A stretch of DNA of 64,000 nt from Rhynchopus sp. YZ270_cl-10 (GCA_964035575.1 OZ037886.1:434001-498000), one strand, 5' to 3'; counted from the stretch's first letter, positions 11,592 to 22,771 are shown. Notes: a model not told the origin generated them from the sequence alone. Numbers and translations: made by a program.

Positions 11592-13092
11592 TTAACGACC
11601 CGGCTTTCCCCCTCTCATCCCTTTTCCTCCTCCGTGTGGCTTTGGGGCTCCTTTCGATCCGTAAGAAGGCGCACCTCCACCTCCACCTCCGCCTCCGCCT
11701 CCACCCCCCCTGCCCTTACTCCCTTTAGAGGATGGGTGGTAGTCCGCGTAGTGGGAGTGGGAGTAGTCGTCACCTTTTCCGCCTCCACCTCCACCTCCTC
11801 CTCCACCACCTCCCCCTCCTCCCTTCCCATAGTAAGGGTCGTATGACGCGTAGTCACTGTAGCTGTTGTCGTAGCCGTGGTTGCCGCCACCACCACCACC
11901 ACCTCCTCCACCGCCGCCCCTGTGTGAGTCATAGCTCCTTTCGTGGCGGTCGTAGCCTCGTTCATAGCTTTGGTATGGTGAGGAGTGTGGTGGGTAGTGT
12001 GGTCTGTGGTCTTCGTAGCGTCCTCCACCTCCGCCTCCGCCTCCGCCTCCACCACCTCCACCCCCGCTTTTGTAGCCACCTTCACCGTATCCGCCGTAGC
12101 CTCCGTAGCTTCCGTGGCTTCCGTGGTTGTGACTATGACTCGCGTGGTTTGAATGGCTTCCGTATCCATCACGGTCATGGTGGTGGTGATGTGGTTCGTG
12201 GTGGTGCTGTGGTTCGCCCCGTCCTCGAGGGTATCCACCCCCTCCTCCCTTTCCTGAGTAGTTTCCACCTCCCCCTCCGCTGCTTTCGTACGGTGCAGCA
12301 CCTCCTTTACCAGAGGGTGTAGGTGCGCCATAGCCTGGGGGATATCCGGGGCGAACGCCGGGACCGGAGATGTCAGATGCAAGGTAGCGGTCGTCACGTC
12401 TGTCCCCATGGCGAACGGTGCCGCGGGACATCGCACCACGCTTCATGTTGAAGCAGATGGCCAGACCCTCAACAAGGTGCCCCTCGCTGATGTTGCTGCA
12501 GTGTACGTACACCTCCTTCCCATCAGGCGTCTCGGCGAATCCGAAACCGCGCTCAGGAAACCACCGCTTGACAACACCTTTGTACTCCCCTACAGGACGG
12601 ACAGCAGGGCCTTCAATCTTAAGCGCAACTTTACGGCCGGATTGGTGCTTGATATCGACGGCTTGATAGCGAAGACGCTTGCCTTGGACTAAGGTACCAC
12701 CACCGAAGATAGAGGAATGAACGAAGATGTCCTGATTATTTGTTGATTTTTTGAAATACAAAAGGTAAACATACATCAGAATTGTCGCCTAAGATGTACC
12801 CTGACCCTCTCGCGTAGTCCCAAGATTTTACAACACCCTGTTCTTTTGGTGGTCCAGATGACTTCCGTTTTACCCCTGGTCCTTGGATGTCGTATGCTAG
12901 AATCACGCCTTCCTTGGTTTCTGAAGGGGCAGTGTGGTAGCGTACGTCGCCGCCTTCGACGAGAACACCGCCGTCTATGTCCGTTGTATGCACAAACGCC
13001 TCGTTCTGATTACTGTCCACCACAAACCCAAACCCCTTCACCAGATTCCACGACCGCACCTTTCCCTTCGTCACACCTCCATGCTTTGGCAT
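11592..13092 (-). CDS. Triple cold-shock-domain protein with Gly/His/Tyr-rich tail
   Basis: Two exons, 13092-12775 and 12731-11592, are joined in phase 0 across a 43-nt intron (12732-12774, GTATGT..CAG), giving 485 residues. Splicing restores an uninterrupted second domain reading SDDIFVHSS. Three cold-shock domains are visible. Domain 1 (about 9-74) has KGFGF and AFVH; domain 2 (about 82-150) has RGSGY and IFVH; domain 3 (about 155-230) has RGFGF and VYVH. These are the RNP1 and RNP2 strands that bind single-stranded nucleic acid. The remaining ~250 residues are low-complexity: long Gly runs mixed with Tyr, His, Arg and Ser, including a His cluster. Such tails favour RNA binding and condensate formation in related proteins. 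A role in mRNA handling is inferred. The start is the first ATG before domain 1. Confidence 0.9.
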
Positions 13093-13991
13093 CTAAATAA
13101 AAAACACAACCTTTTTTAAAAAAGGAGAATACAAAGAAGATTAAGGAAAACTCTTGGGAAAGAAAAAAAAGGTTAAAAAGAAGACGTTTTTTTTTTGGGG
13201 AATAAAACCCGCACAGAAATTGAAGAAAAAACCGTCAAAAAAATGGAAACAAAAAAAAAGCGGTAGAGAGGTAGTGGTAAAGAGGGAGAAATGAAACTCT
13301 GGACGAAAAAATAAAGAAAGGTTCTGTTGTGTTGTGTATGGCGTCTGAAACGGCCAAAAAGAGAGAGAAAAACCCTCTTTTGATGGATGTCTGTTTGTTT
13401 GTGTGGTATGATGGGTGAGGGGGGAAAGGGAAGAGAAGGAGGAAATATAAAGAAGACATCCCGGTGGTTTTTTTTCCGTGTTTTTTTTTCCTGAGAAAAG
13501 AGTGGGGAGTTTTTCTTTGTTTGTTTTGTTTGTTTTTTTTTTTTTGTTGTTGCTGTTGTTCAGGGCACTAGCTTGGTTTTGGGGAAAATTCCAGAAGTGG
13601 GTCGCTTTCCATGAAAGTGGGTCAGCGAGTTTTTTACTACAGAAGATGGTTTAGCGGCGTTCTACGAGCTATTTTCTCCAATCCCAGCTTGTGGTGGGGG
13701 ATATTCGCGAAAATGGCCAAAATTCGGTCAAAATTCGGTCAGTGTTGCAGTAATCCTCCGAAATGTGCTGTTTGCCCGCCTCACTTTGTGGTCTCTCGGA
13801 AAACTACCACTGGTATCTGTATGAGTTTCAGAGCTTTCTTCCTCGAGGCAGACTTAAAGAAACTGAACCCTTGGTTCAGTTTTTCATGCACCGCCTCACC
13901 GCCGTGTAGTCACGGGTGTTTCGGACAGGGTTATTTTGCACGAACGGTCTCATCCAGGGTTTTTTTTGCGGAGCAAAAAATAGTAATATAA

Positions 13992-14108
13992 TATGGCGCC
14001 GCAGGCGAAAAAAAAATAGGGTGCAGTGTAAAAATCTAGCTTTTTACACCACAGAGTCACTCAACGAACCCTTTTTTGCGGAGCAAAAAAGGAAAAATGG
14101 CGCCGCAG
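13992..14108 (+). repeat. GCGCCGCAGG cassette shared by hAT-1 and hAT-2
   Basis: GGCGCCGCAGGCG, a tract with TAGGGTGCAGTGTAAAAA, CACTCAACGAACCC, the perfect hairpin TTTTTTGC-GGA-GCAAAAAA, and a second GGCGCCGCAGG. The same order occurs at 1231-1345 in hAT-1. Part of it recurs at 15690-15750, and an inverted piece lies at about 28850-28890. Confidence 0.7.
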
Positions 14109-15791
14109 CATACTTATCGCTAAATATGCCGTTTTTCCCGAAAAATTTTAGAATTCCACGCCCAATTTCTTTCTTTTTGGCAAAAAAAAAATTTTTCGCG
14201 CTTCGCGCGAAAAAGGTCCTCAGAAGCTCAATTCCGGAAACAAATACGGGGGGAGCGACGTTTTCCAACTCCTCCGCCATCAGCAGGAACACCTCCGTTT
14301 TCTCTTGAATCTGTGACGCTTGTTGCTGAGAAACAGGGCAACAGCGCGTTCAAGCATATTCCCCATCTTTTCAGTGTTAAACTCGTGGCGAAGCCACGGT
14401 ACGCAACATTTCTAAAAAATGCGCTTACAATTGCACCTTTTTTTACAGCCAAACTATGTCATGGAAAGGATGGAATGCAAGCTTGCGCCGCAGGCGCATG
14501 GTACGCTACTTTTTTCTTTGCCCTTATCCTTCTTTCTCACTCCTCATTGCTTCCCAAAGGTTCTGGCGAAGCCACGGTACGCAACATTTCTTTAAAATGT
14601 TGACATAAAATGGCACTTTTGTTGGTAACTATCGTCCAGTTCCGTAAATTTTATGGGGTGTCCCCAACCCCGGTGAAATCCGGGCGAAATCGGGTGAAAT
14701 CGGGCGAAATCGGGTGAAATTGGGTTCAGGTGGGCACAGGTGGGCCCAGGGGGGCTCTAGGGGGGCGATTGTGGGCTGGTCGCGGGACACCACAATTTTA
14801 CTTCCATATTTTGCTAAAACGAAAGTTTCTAGCAAAGCCACGGTACGCAACATTTCTAAAAATTGCGCTTAAAGTTGCCTACTATGTCGCGGGAAGGGTG
14901 GGTTGCAGGGATTACGCAGCTCCCCCAAAAATAAAAAAAGTACGTATGGATTTTCAACACGTACAATTCTAAGCAAAAACAATTAAAAACCGCGCGCGCT
15001 TCGCGCGCGCTCTCCCTGGCAAATTGGGTTGAGAAGGGCTGTGAAAGTTCGAAGAACTGGAGAAATCATCAGTCATGGCACCCAAATGTTCCTGGCGAAG
15101 CCACGGGACGCAACATTTCTAGAAATTGCGCCTAAAATTGCCTATTATGTCATGGGAAGGGTGTATTGCAATCTAGCGCCGCAGGCGCACGGTACGCTAC
15201 TTTATTTTGTTTCGCCATGCTGCATGCTCCATTTCCGGTAAAATAGAAAATTGTCTCCTACAAATAGAATTCTGTAGGGGGTAGGTGAGAGGTGGGGGCG
15301 GAGCCCCACCCCTCACCTACCCCACCCCAGCCCCAATCCAAAACCCAAATTACCTACGTATGGACACGTATGGATTCCACCTTTTCAAAAACAATTCACG
15401 TATGGATTTCCATACGTTCCACACGTGGAGCGTAATCCCTGGTGGGTTGAAAGCTCGCGCCGCAGTGCATCTTCCTTTTCCGGTAAAATAGAAGAAAATT
15501 GTCTTCCAAAAATAGAATTCTGTGGGGGTTAGGTGAGAGGTGGGCGGAGCCCCCACTCCTCACCTAACCCCACCCCAGCCTCAATCCAAAACCCAAATTA
15601 CCACGTATGGACACGTACGGATTCCACCTTTTCAAAACAATTCACGTATGGATTTCCATACGTTCCACACGTGGAGCGTAATCCCTGTCACCAGAGTCAC
15701 TCAACGAACCCTTTTTTGCGGAGCAAAAAATGAAAAAATGGCGCCGCAGGGCAAAAAAATTTAAGATACAGGATGCAACCCAGTTCCCCAA

Positions 15792-16330
15792 AGGAAATTT
15801 ATTGCCTGAGGCAAATTTATTTCCTGGGGGAAATTTATTTCCTGAGGGAAATTTATTGCCTGAGGGAAATTTATTTCCTGAGGCAAATTTATTTCCTGAG
15901 GGAAATTTATTTCCTGAGGGAAATTTATTTCCTGAGGGAAATTTATTTCCTGAGGGAAATTTATTTCCTGGGGAAATTTATTTCCTGGGGCAAATTTATT
16001 TCCTGGGGGAAATTTATTTTCTGAGGGAAATTTATTTCCTGAGGGAAATTTATTTCCTGAGGCAAATTTATTTCCTGAGGCAAATTTAGTGCCCGAGGGA
16101 AATTTATTTCCTGGGGAAATTTATTTCCTGGGGCAAATTTATTTCCTGAGGCAAATTTATTTCCTGAGGCAAATTTATTTCCTGAGGGAAATTTATTTCC
16201 TGGGGCAAATTTATTTCCCGAGGGGAAATTTATTTCCTGAGGCAAATTTAGTGCCTGAGGGAAATTTATTTCCTGGGGGAAAATTTTTTCCCTGGGTAAA
16301 AATTTTTTTCCTGGGTAAAAAAAATTTCTT
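15792..16330. repeat. 18-bp minisatellite
   Basis: Roughly 28 head-to-tail units of GGAAATTTATTTCCTGAG with small variations (TGAGGC, TGGGGG). GGAAAT pairs with ATTTCC, so each unit is nearly self-complementary. Because 18 is a multiple of three, several frames on both strands stay open as hexapeptide repeats (plus: EGNLFP, REIYFL; minus: QEINFP). These are artefacts of the repeat, not genes. Confidence 0.9.
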
Positions 16331-17509
16331 TCCGGCCGATTTTTTTCTTTCTTTTGGGAAACAAAATCGCCACGTACCACGGCTAGTTAGCTACAAGTAT
16401 GCGCCGCAGGCAAAAAAATAAAAACAAGGTACAGCCTCCCGAGTCCTCCTCTAGACTCTTCCCACGTGCAAAACCCTACAGAATTCTCAGATTTTTGGTG
16501 GGATGATGGCAGGATGATGGTTTTTGGTCGGGGGGGAAAGCCATTTTCCGTTGATGGTTAGCGTCAGGCCTGAACAGGCTCGGAGGGAGTTCCCTGTAGT
16601 CGAGCTCCCAAAAAAAAATTTTCTAAAATCCAAAATCCAATTTTTTTTTTTTTTTCCGGCTGACCCACTTTTTTTTTTTTAAGTACAGGAAGTGGGTCAG
16701 CTGACCCGCTGACCCAGCCAAGCTAGTCCCCTGCTGTTGTTTTTAGTTTATTGTTGGCTTCATTTTTGTTTTATTTTGAAAACTTGGCTGTTTTAGTGTA
16801 GACACCCGAAGATGAACTCCACTATTTTATTTTTTGTTGTGCTTTTGTTTGGATACAGTGTTGTAGTACAACACTATACATTTTTTTTTTTTTTTGTTTG
16901 TTTTTTTTGTTTTGTTGTTGCTTTTTATTTTTTTGTTTTTTTGTTTGCTGTTTTTGTCTTTTTTTTGTTTTTTTCCCCTTTGACCCAACCCGCGATGTTA
17001 TTGCTCTACACAATGCTTAGAACAAACTAACTTTATTTCTGTGTGCGTGTCCCTTCCCCCATCCTAGATTTTTTTCTGAAACCCCTGGGACAACGCACAC
17101 AGAAAGGAAGTTAGTTTGCCCTTACTTTTATCATCTCCCTTTTTTTTGAAAAAACGTTACGACGTTGGGGTATCCTTTTTTTTTTTTTTTGGTCATCCGT
17201 CCGTACTTTTTAAAAAAACAGGATCGACAAAAATCCACCTGCCAAGACCTTTCAAAGGCCAGGATACTTGCGGACAACACTCCATCTTCCATAGGGCCTG
17301 GTAGAGATGAGACGCTAAGAACTCTCTTACCTACCCACATTTCCCTTTTTTACGTGGGAAAACGACTAATTGTCACTCGTTCAAATCTATAAAAAAAAAA
17401 GGGGGCAGCTTATTTTTTTTTTCTTCTCTACTTTTCTTGACCTCTTCTTCGCTTATTATTGTGATAACCCCATTTTGTCCATCCCTTCAAATTTTTTTTA
17501 TCACATTTT

Positions 17510-18337
17510 TCACTTCAGATAGGGTCCTCCTTTTGTGCCTTTCGCTCCTTTGGAGCCTTTTACCCCTTTTGAACCACGGTAACCTTTTCCTCCGGCAAAC
17601 TTTTTGCCTCCTTTACCTCCTTTAGGGACAACAATGTAGTCAGTAGACCCGACAGATACTGCTGATCCAGGGCGGACTCCGGGGCCGGTGATGTTCTTTG
17701 CTAGTTTTCTCCCGGTTTCGTGGTCTTGGGGTTCGAGATCGAAGAAGACTGTTTTGCCTGCAAGGCAGTGTCCGTTGGAGAGCGCGCTTCTGTGGAGGTA
17801 TACTTCGGTGCCGTCGTCCATTTCAACAAAGCCGTACCCCTTTGGTGCTATCCACGCCTTCACCTTGCCCGAAAGCTTGCCAACTACCACAACCCCTTCC
17901 CCACTCACGTTGTACGCAATGCGCTTCCCGGTTTTGTTGTGCACCTCATTTGTAAGGTCAAATGACACCCGTTTGCCTGGGGTAAGGCTGCCTCCACCAA
18001 ATGCGCTAGAGTGGACGTGGATTTCTTCGCCAGAATCTTCTGTGATGATACCCATGGAACGCCCGCTGACCCAGAGCTTTACCCGTCCGTGAAGTGACCC
18101 CTCCGATTCACGTGGCGGCAATGCACCTGGCCCCTGAATGTTGACCGCCACCTGATGTCCCCCCTTCTTGTTAACCGAGGTTGTCGCCTCAACGTTGTAC
18201 GACACCGGCTCGTTCACAAGAAGCCCCGGCCCCGGAAGGTTGCTGTGATGCGCGAACGCCTCGTTCCCTTCAGCATCGCGGAGGAACCCATACCCCTTAG
18301 CAACGTTCCACGTTTTCACAGTACCCTGGATACTCAT
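17510..18337 (-). CDS. Triple cold-shock-domain protein with Lys/Gly tail
   Basis: A single-exon frame of 275 residues. Three cold-shock domains follow each other. Domain 1 (about 3-72) has KGYGFL and AFAH; domain 2 (about 83-150) has RSMGII and IHVH, a weaker RNP1; domain 3 (about 156-225) has KGYGFV and VYLH. The last ~40 residues are a basic Gly/Lys repeat (KGGKGGKKFAGG and similar) that should bind RNA electrostatically. It is a divergent paralogue of the protein at 11592-13092: same three-domain plan, but a basic rather than Gly/His-rich tail. The ATG lies in the context GGGACACAATG, which resembles several other starts in this window. An RNA-binding or chaperone role is inferred from the domain family. 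Confidence 0.9.
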   Translation of the reverse strand: MSIQGTVKTWNVAKGYGFLRDAEGNEAFAHHSNLPGPGLLVNEPVSYNVEATTSVNKKGGHQVAVNIQGPGALPPRESEGSLHGRVKLWVSGRSMGIITEDSGEEIHVHSSAFGGGSLTPGKRVSFDLTNEVHNKTGKRIAYNVSGEGVVVVGKLSGKVKAWIAPKGYGFVEMDDGTEVYLHRSALSNGHCLAGKTVFFDLEPQDHETGRKLAKNITGPGVRPGSAVSVGSTDYIVVPKGGKGGKKFAGGKGYRGSKGVKGSKGAKGTKGGPYLK

Positions 18338-19895
18338 TGTGTCCCCCTTTTTTATTGACGGCTAAATTGTTTTGTGTAGCGGGGGGGGACGGCCGTCCTC
18401 TGGAGAATGTGTGTTTGGTGAGAGAAATGCGAGAGTGGAACTCCCCAGGCAGTAAACCAACAAACCAACCGCGATCTAAGAATTTCACCTCTGACGTGGG
18501 AGTACGTACGACCCCGGCAGTCCCTATTGATCCCGCTGGACAGTGGTCTTGCATAATTCCGAAGAATTAAGAAGAGTCTGACAGTCCGAATTACTCCTTC
18601 CCAGGCAGTAAACCAACAAAGTGATCTGAGAGAATCGATGCCTTGTTATTCCATGATTTACCATTCAAGGCTTACGCCTGCATTGGGCACGTTGGTTTGT
18701 TCACAGTAACATCGATGGTCGACCCGTGTGCGCATGGTATACGCGTAGCCGCTTTCGGCACCAATGAAAGGAAAAAGTTGAAAAATAAAGGGGGAAGAGT
18801 GTATTGTATTTCTACTGAGAGGTAAGGCAAGGAAGGAAAAAATGCACACACAAAATGGAAAGCGTTCCATTTTCGATTTCTCTACTGGGGGGGAGCTATT
18901 AAAGTATACGTATACTTTATTCGGCGGGAATTACTGCTTAAATGGCCAAAAAACGAAAAGGAAAAAAAAAAAAAAAATCACTGTTATTTTGGGGTTTCTA
19001 GTGGCCGAAACCTCGCGAAAACACCACCATTGGCATTTTTGGGCCAATCCCAGCCAGTGGTGGGGTCAATGTGGAAAAATGAACAATTTTTTGGTGACTT
19101 AAATTTTCACAAATCTGAACCCAATCAGCACCAATCGTGTAAAAACTGATACACGCGTTTTAGGTCAAAAATACTCGTTTCTCAGCACAAAGTGACCCCA
19201 TCACAGCACGCACAGAATCCGGACCACCGAAATCAAAAAAAATTTTTTTCGATTTTTTGTGCAAAACTTGCTGAAAAAATTTTTTAGTAAGAAAAATGTA
19301 CACAAAAACCGTATACTTTATTTCACAGATTTCCACGCTCAAAATGGGTTTCCGCACCGTATACTTTATTACCCCCGTATACTTTATTAGCACCGTATAC
19401 TTTATTAGCCCCCCCCCAGTAACAAAATAACTCAAATAGTTCTCTAAGAAAGGTCTAAAAAACAAAAAAAAAAAAAAACAAAGTTATCAACAAACTCCGC
19501 CTCACCACACCCTTTTCCCCCAGGGCTCTTTTTACATTTTTCACAGTGACCCTGTTAGGCCTTTACGTTTACTTCGTCATACCCATGGCATGACCAGAAG
19601 ATGCTCCTGGCATGACAGTGTAATAACATCATTTCATCCTGTCAGGTCATATTGGATACCCTTTTTTTGAAAGCTTGGTTTGTATTACATGTAAGGCACC
19701 CGAGGGATACGCTCCGCTAACTATTTTTACCCCCCTTTTATTAGTACACATCATCCCCCTTTTGGCATTTGCCAATCACTCAAAGAGGTTGGGGATTAAA
19801 ACATCAGTGAACACAGGGGTACCCACACAAAAAAAACCAAAAAAAAAAATGTCTATGGCCTGGGTTTTCCCCCCCTCTCCCTCTTCCCTCTCTTT
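18338..19895. other. Spacer with a Tc1/mariner-like MITE
   Basis: No gene seen. It contains the TIR element at 18885-19419 and a degenerate family B hairpin at 19669-19719. Confidence 0.6.
18885..19419. mobile_element. MITE with TA duplication, Tc1/mariner-like ends
   Basis: Ends CTGGGGGGGAGCTATTAAAG (left) and, inward from the right, CTGGGGGGGGGCTAATAAAG, each followed by TATACG and flanked by TA. The motif GTATACTTTATTA is repeated near the right end. The interior carries GACCCCATCACAGCACGCAC, also present at about 25020-25050 and, inverted, at about 58200-58230. Confidence 0.6.
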
Positions 19896-21350
19896 TCACT
19901 TTGTATCCAATGCTTCACGCAGCTCTTGAACGTATTGTGGGTTTGGGCGGGAGGCACGCTGGAAGAAGGATTCGATAGCACGCTCCGAACGCGGGATGTG
20001 CGCATTTTCGTCTCTGTCGCTGGAAGGGTGCTGTGTGGCGCTGTTTTCGGTTGCCTTTAGGTCCTCCTCCTTCCCCTCTTCCTCCCCTAGGGACGCTTGG
20101 GTTTCGTTGGGACGTCTGCTGTAGATCTGATTGTAGGCGTCGTCTGAGCATTCGTCTTCTTCTTCGTAGTCGTCTTCATCCTCCCACATCGCCTCCTGGC
20201 TTTGCAATGCTATCGAATCGTGGTTAAGTGTCGCCATCGCTGAAACCAATTCTTTGTTTTCTTCTGCCATCAATTTTTTTGCCCCCTGAGCGCGACGAAG
20301 TGCTTGTTGCAACATATTGAGAGTCGCTGCTAGCTGTGAATACTCTGCATCCGCCTTCTCCAAATTCGACGCAAGATTCCGATTTTCGCGCGACATAAAA
20401 TCGATGTCTTCTTTGAATTTCGCGGGCTTTTCAAGAGCGTTCCAGATGGCCAGCTTTTCTTCGTATACCTTACGGAGTTCGCTGTGGTCACCTCTGCTTT
20501 GCAGTGTTGTTTGCACAGAAGAGATTTCTCCCTTCAAACGAACTAACTCTGCTGTCATCTCTAGACACGCAGATTTGAGCGTTTTGTGCTCTTCTGTGAG
20601 GTCTGCGCAACGGGCGTTTACTTCTTCTGTGAGTTCTTCAGTGTTTTTGGCCTTTTTGACAAGGCGGCGTTGCTCAACTACAACATCTTCGTGTGCTGTT
20701 TCTGCCCTCTTTAACTCCTGTTTTTGCCACTCAATCTTGCGTTTTTCTTCTTCAATTTCCCGTCGTAACTGCGCGTTTTCATCGTTAAAGCGGTTCAGCC
20801 GTTCCTCCTGTTGTCCCCTCTCTGCTTGTTCCTGGGAGACCACCGCTTTCAACTCTGCAACGCGGTTTTCCAATAATTTCGCCTCCGCCAACCGCAGCTC
20901 TTTTGCATCCATATTCGCGCTTTTCAGTCTCTGCAGGTTTGCGTCCTCATCGTTGACCCTTCTTTGTAGGGCCCGCACCGCTCTCGCCTCTGCCGCAACC
21001 GGTTCGCTTAAGGTATCGATCTGCTGCTGGAGGATTGCCTTGGCTTCTTCTAATTCATGAACCTCGCATTGGAGGGAGGCTTCTTCGCGAGCACGGCGCA
21101 GCGCTACCTCAGCTGCGCCTGCAACGGAGGTCTCCCCTTTGCGCACTGCGGGCAACGAAAGGAAGAGGGTCCGCCCATCGCCGGATTTGCACTTCAACCG
21201 CCCCTCATCGACCGCTGACAGCAGCATGTCCGCCTCCTCCTCTGTCAACTCATTCTGAAGTGCTGGCTCGCTGTACTCCTCTACACTCGCAGTGGGGAGC
21301 ACTGCTGTAGGCGCTGGCTCCTCAGGGAGGGGTGGAGCAGCGTCGGACAT
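19896..21350 (-). CDS. Long coiled-coil protein, function unknown
   Basis: A single exon encoding 484 residues. I start at the ATG at 21350 (MSDAAPPLPEEP); the frame stays open six codons further, but only to a GTG. Residues ~1-40 are Pro/Ala/Glu-rich, and ~40-75 form a short non-coiled segment (EEADMLLSAVDEGRLKCKSG). Residues ~80-370 are almost continuous heptad-type sequence rich in Glu, Lys, Arg, Leu and Ala. Then come an acidic stretch (EDEDDYEEEDE) and a polar tail ending with a short helix. There are no transmembrane segments or enzymatic motifs. Cytoskeletal or flagellar coiled-coil proteins look like this, but nothing in the sequence fixes a family. The start context is ACACACAATG. 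Confidence 0.8.
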   Translation of the reverse strand: MSDAAPPLPEEPAPTAVLPTASVEEYSEPALQNELTEEEADMLLSAVDEGRLKCKSGDGRTLFLSLPAVRKGETSVAGAAEVALRRAREEASLQCEVHELEEAKAILQQQIDTLSEPVAAEARAVRALQRRVNDEDANLQRLKSANMDAKELRLAEAKLLENRVAELKAVVSQEQAERGQQEERLNRFNDENAQLRREIEEEKRKIEWQKQELKRAETAHEDVVVEQRRLVKKAKNTEELTEEVNARCADLTEEHKTLKSACLEMTAELVRLKGEISSVQTTLQSRGDHSELRKVYEEKLAIWNALEKPAKFKEDIDFMSRENRNLASNLEKADAEYSQLAATLNMLQQALRRAQGAKKLMAEENKELVSAMATLNHDSIALQSQEAMWEDEDDYEEEDECSDDAYNQIYSRRPNETQASLGEEEGKEEDLKATENSATQHPSSDRDENAHIPRSERAIESFFQRASRPNPQYVQELREALDTK

Positions 21351-22300
21351 TGTGTGTCTGTTCACCACAGAGGTTGTGTAAGGGGAGGGGAAGGGGAAGG
21401 GGGAGACTGTCAGAAGTGGGTGAGAACAGAAATCTCAGAGCATAAGGGTAAAAGCTTGCTCGATACATGATCCTCATTGTACCGATCCTCGGTGTGAAAA
21501 CATGGCCTAACGATCCTTTGGTCTTGGAGGGGTGGGGAAGAGGGTACATTTAAAGATGGAGGAAAATGGGGGAGAATTTTTTTTCAATTTCAATTCGTTC
21601 TGAAAATTTTGAACAAAGAAGGAGTGTGTGTGTGTGGGGAGGAGAGGTGTTTGTGTTGTGGGAATAAAGAATTGAAAAGCTTTGAAGAAAAATGGTGCAA
21701 AAAAAAATAACGCTTTTGAAAAGAGAGCTTTTATTTGAGGCTTTTTTTTTTAACAATCTCCCACTCAAATGGTAGGGGTACTATGCACAATGTCGCTCAG
21801 AGGTATTGAGAGGTATTGTACTTTTGGAAAAAAAAAAAGAAGAAAATTATAAAGATGATCCTAAGAATAATAGGATAGGCCACCTTTTTGTTGCACCAAT
21901 TCTCTAAAAAAAATAAATGAAACCCAGAAAAGAGAGAAACAATAAGCAAAGGCACAAAGACAAAAAACAAATATGAAAATGCCTAGCAACCCATTTTTTG
22001 GAGGTTTACAATCTTGATTAACTTCATCGTTTCTGTTGTAACGACGTTCTGCTCTGCATTTTGCATTATCGTTTGACGATGACTCACTACTGCCAAAATT
22101 GTAAGGCAAGGCATTCCGGGATCAAAAGGGTAAAAAAAGAGAGGAAAAAAACAAAACAAAAAACATGTCGGAAAAGGTGCTGATAAGCTTCCCTTTTATG
22201 AACCCAACAAATCGACCACTTGGAGGAAGGGAAAAGGTAGCGTCCTAGGACGTCCTATAGATGAACCAAAGCCTCTCGGTGCTTGGTCACCTACAAAGAA

Positions 22301-22345
22301 AAGTTTATAAGATGACCCTAAGCCTCTCTGTGCTTAGTCACCACC
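22301..22345 (+). repeat. Hairpin repeat family A, exemplar
   Basis: Leader AAGTTTATAAGATGACC, stem CTAAGC, loop CTCTCTGT, stem GCTTAG, then TCACC. Plus-strand copies with the same layout: 22260-22292, 23107-23154, 23252-23298, 23863-23900, 28126-28185, 29040-29074, 33132-33205, 34866-34913, 36507-36549 (in an intron), 40901-40937, 48747-48805, 49501-49561, 51119-51180, 59020-59056, 59540-59583 and 59677-59712. Stem changes in some copies are compensated or limited to the loop. Several are followed by TATCACA or TCATCACAATCGTT. Confidence 0.75.
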
Positions 22346-22360
22346 TACAAAAGGGGGGCA

Positions 22361-22492
22361 CAGCAGAGAATAAGACTCGGGGACCGGAGACCCGGTTATT
22401 CTCAGCCGGACTGGGACCTGGACCAGGACCGGGAATTGACCTTGACCAGGACCCAGGGATCGGGGACCGGGAACCCGGCTTATTCTCTGCTG
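22361..22492. repeat. Foldback with 14-bp ends
   Basis: CAGCAGAGAATAAG at the left and CTTATTCTCTGCTG at the right are exact complements. The interior is GC-rich with repeated GGACC/GGGACCGG motifs (CCAGGACC, GGGATCGGGGACCGGG). Confidence 0.7.
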
Positions 22493-22771
22493 TGAAGGGG
22501 GGGGGTGGGCCTGACAAGGTGGAGGCTCTCTCTGGTTCCCCGTGGAGAACCTTGCTTCGCTCAGTACACATAGTTACCTTATTGTCGTTATCGTTTGGGG
22601 AATGTGCTAGGTCTTTTTAAATAGGATTTACCTAGCGAGCAGGCGGGTTTGAACGTTATTGGCACGTCGACCCTATTGCTGTCCGCATACTGTGGTTTTG
22701 TTGTTGGTCAATGCGGGGGATAGGGTCTGAAAACGTATCAATCTCTAAGAGAAAAGAGAAAAGAAAAGAGA

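Larger units (their letters stand above)
13561..16733. mobile_element. Non-autonomous hAT-like DNA transposon (hAT-2), 3.2 kb
   Basis: Flanked by a perfect 8-bp direct repeat, ctgttgtt, at 13553-13560 and 16734-16741. The ends are CAGGGCACTAGCTTGG and, from the other side, CAGGGGACTAGCTTGG, matching at 15 of 16 bases. Sub-terminal GTGGGTCAG motifs are inverted between the ends. There is no transposase frame. The interior is built of repeated cassettes: CGAAGCCACGGTACGCAAC at about 14392, 14569, 14833 and 15101; two near-identical segments at about 15270-15470 and 15525-15690; and an 18-bp minisatellite. All features fit a hAT passenger element that has collected repeats. Confidence 0.82.
13093..17509. 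other. Spacer occupied mainly by the hAT-2 element
   Basis: No coding sequence. The hAT-like element fills 13561-16733. The remaining flanks are pyrimidine-rich tracts, with a family B hairpin at 16777-16825. Confidence 0.6.

Noticed and set aside
15730-16421. Long open frames on both strands (EGNLFP and QEINFP repeats)
   Set aside because: They follow from an 18-bp tandem array whose unit length is a multiple of three; no start context, domain or codon bias supports translation.
20317-21060. Plus-strand 247-codon frame opposite the coiled-coil gene
   Set aside because: It is the antisense shadow of a strongly biased coding sequence; the same applies to the large plus-strand frames opposite the CSD, ARF-GEF, receptor and HECT genes.
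21351-21368. Start of the coiled-coil protein six codons further upstream
   Set aside because: That position is a GTG; the ATG at 21350 has the CACAATG context found at other genes.
21861-22109. 82-codon minus-strand frame with a hydrophobic segment
   Set aside because: AT-rich codons unlike the real genes, no recognisable family, and the hydrophobic part matches poly-T context. It could be a small membrane protein but I cannot support it.
22301-22345. Family A as C/D box snoRNA (AGATGA resembles a C box)
   Set aside because: No D box or C'/D' boxes at suitable spacing, and the conserved feature is a short stem-loop rather than box motifs.
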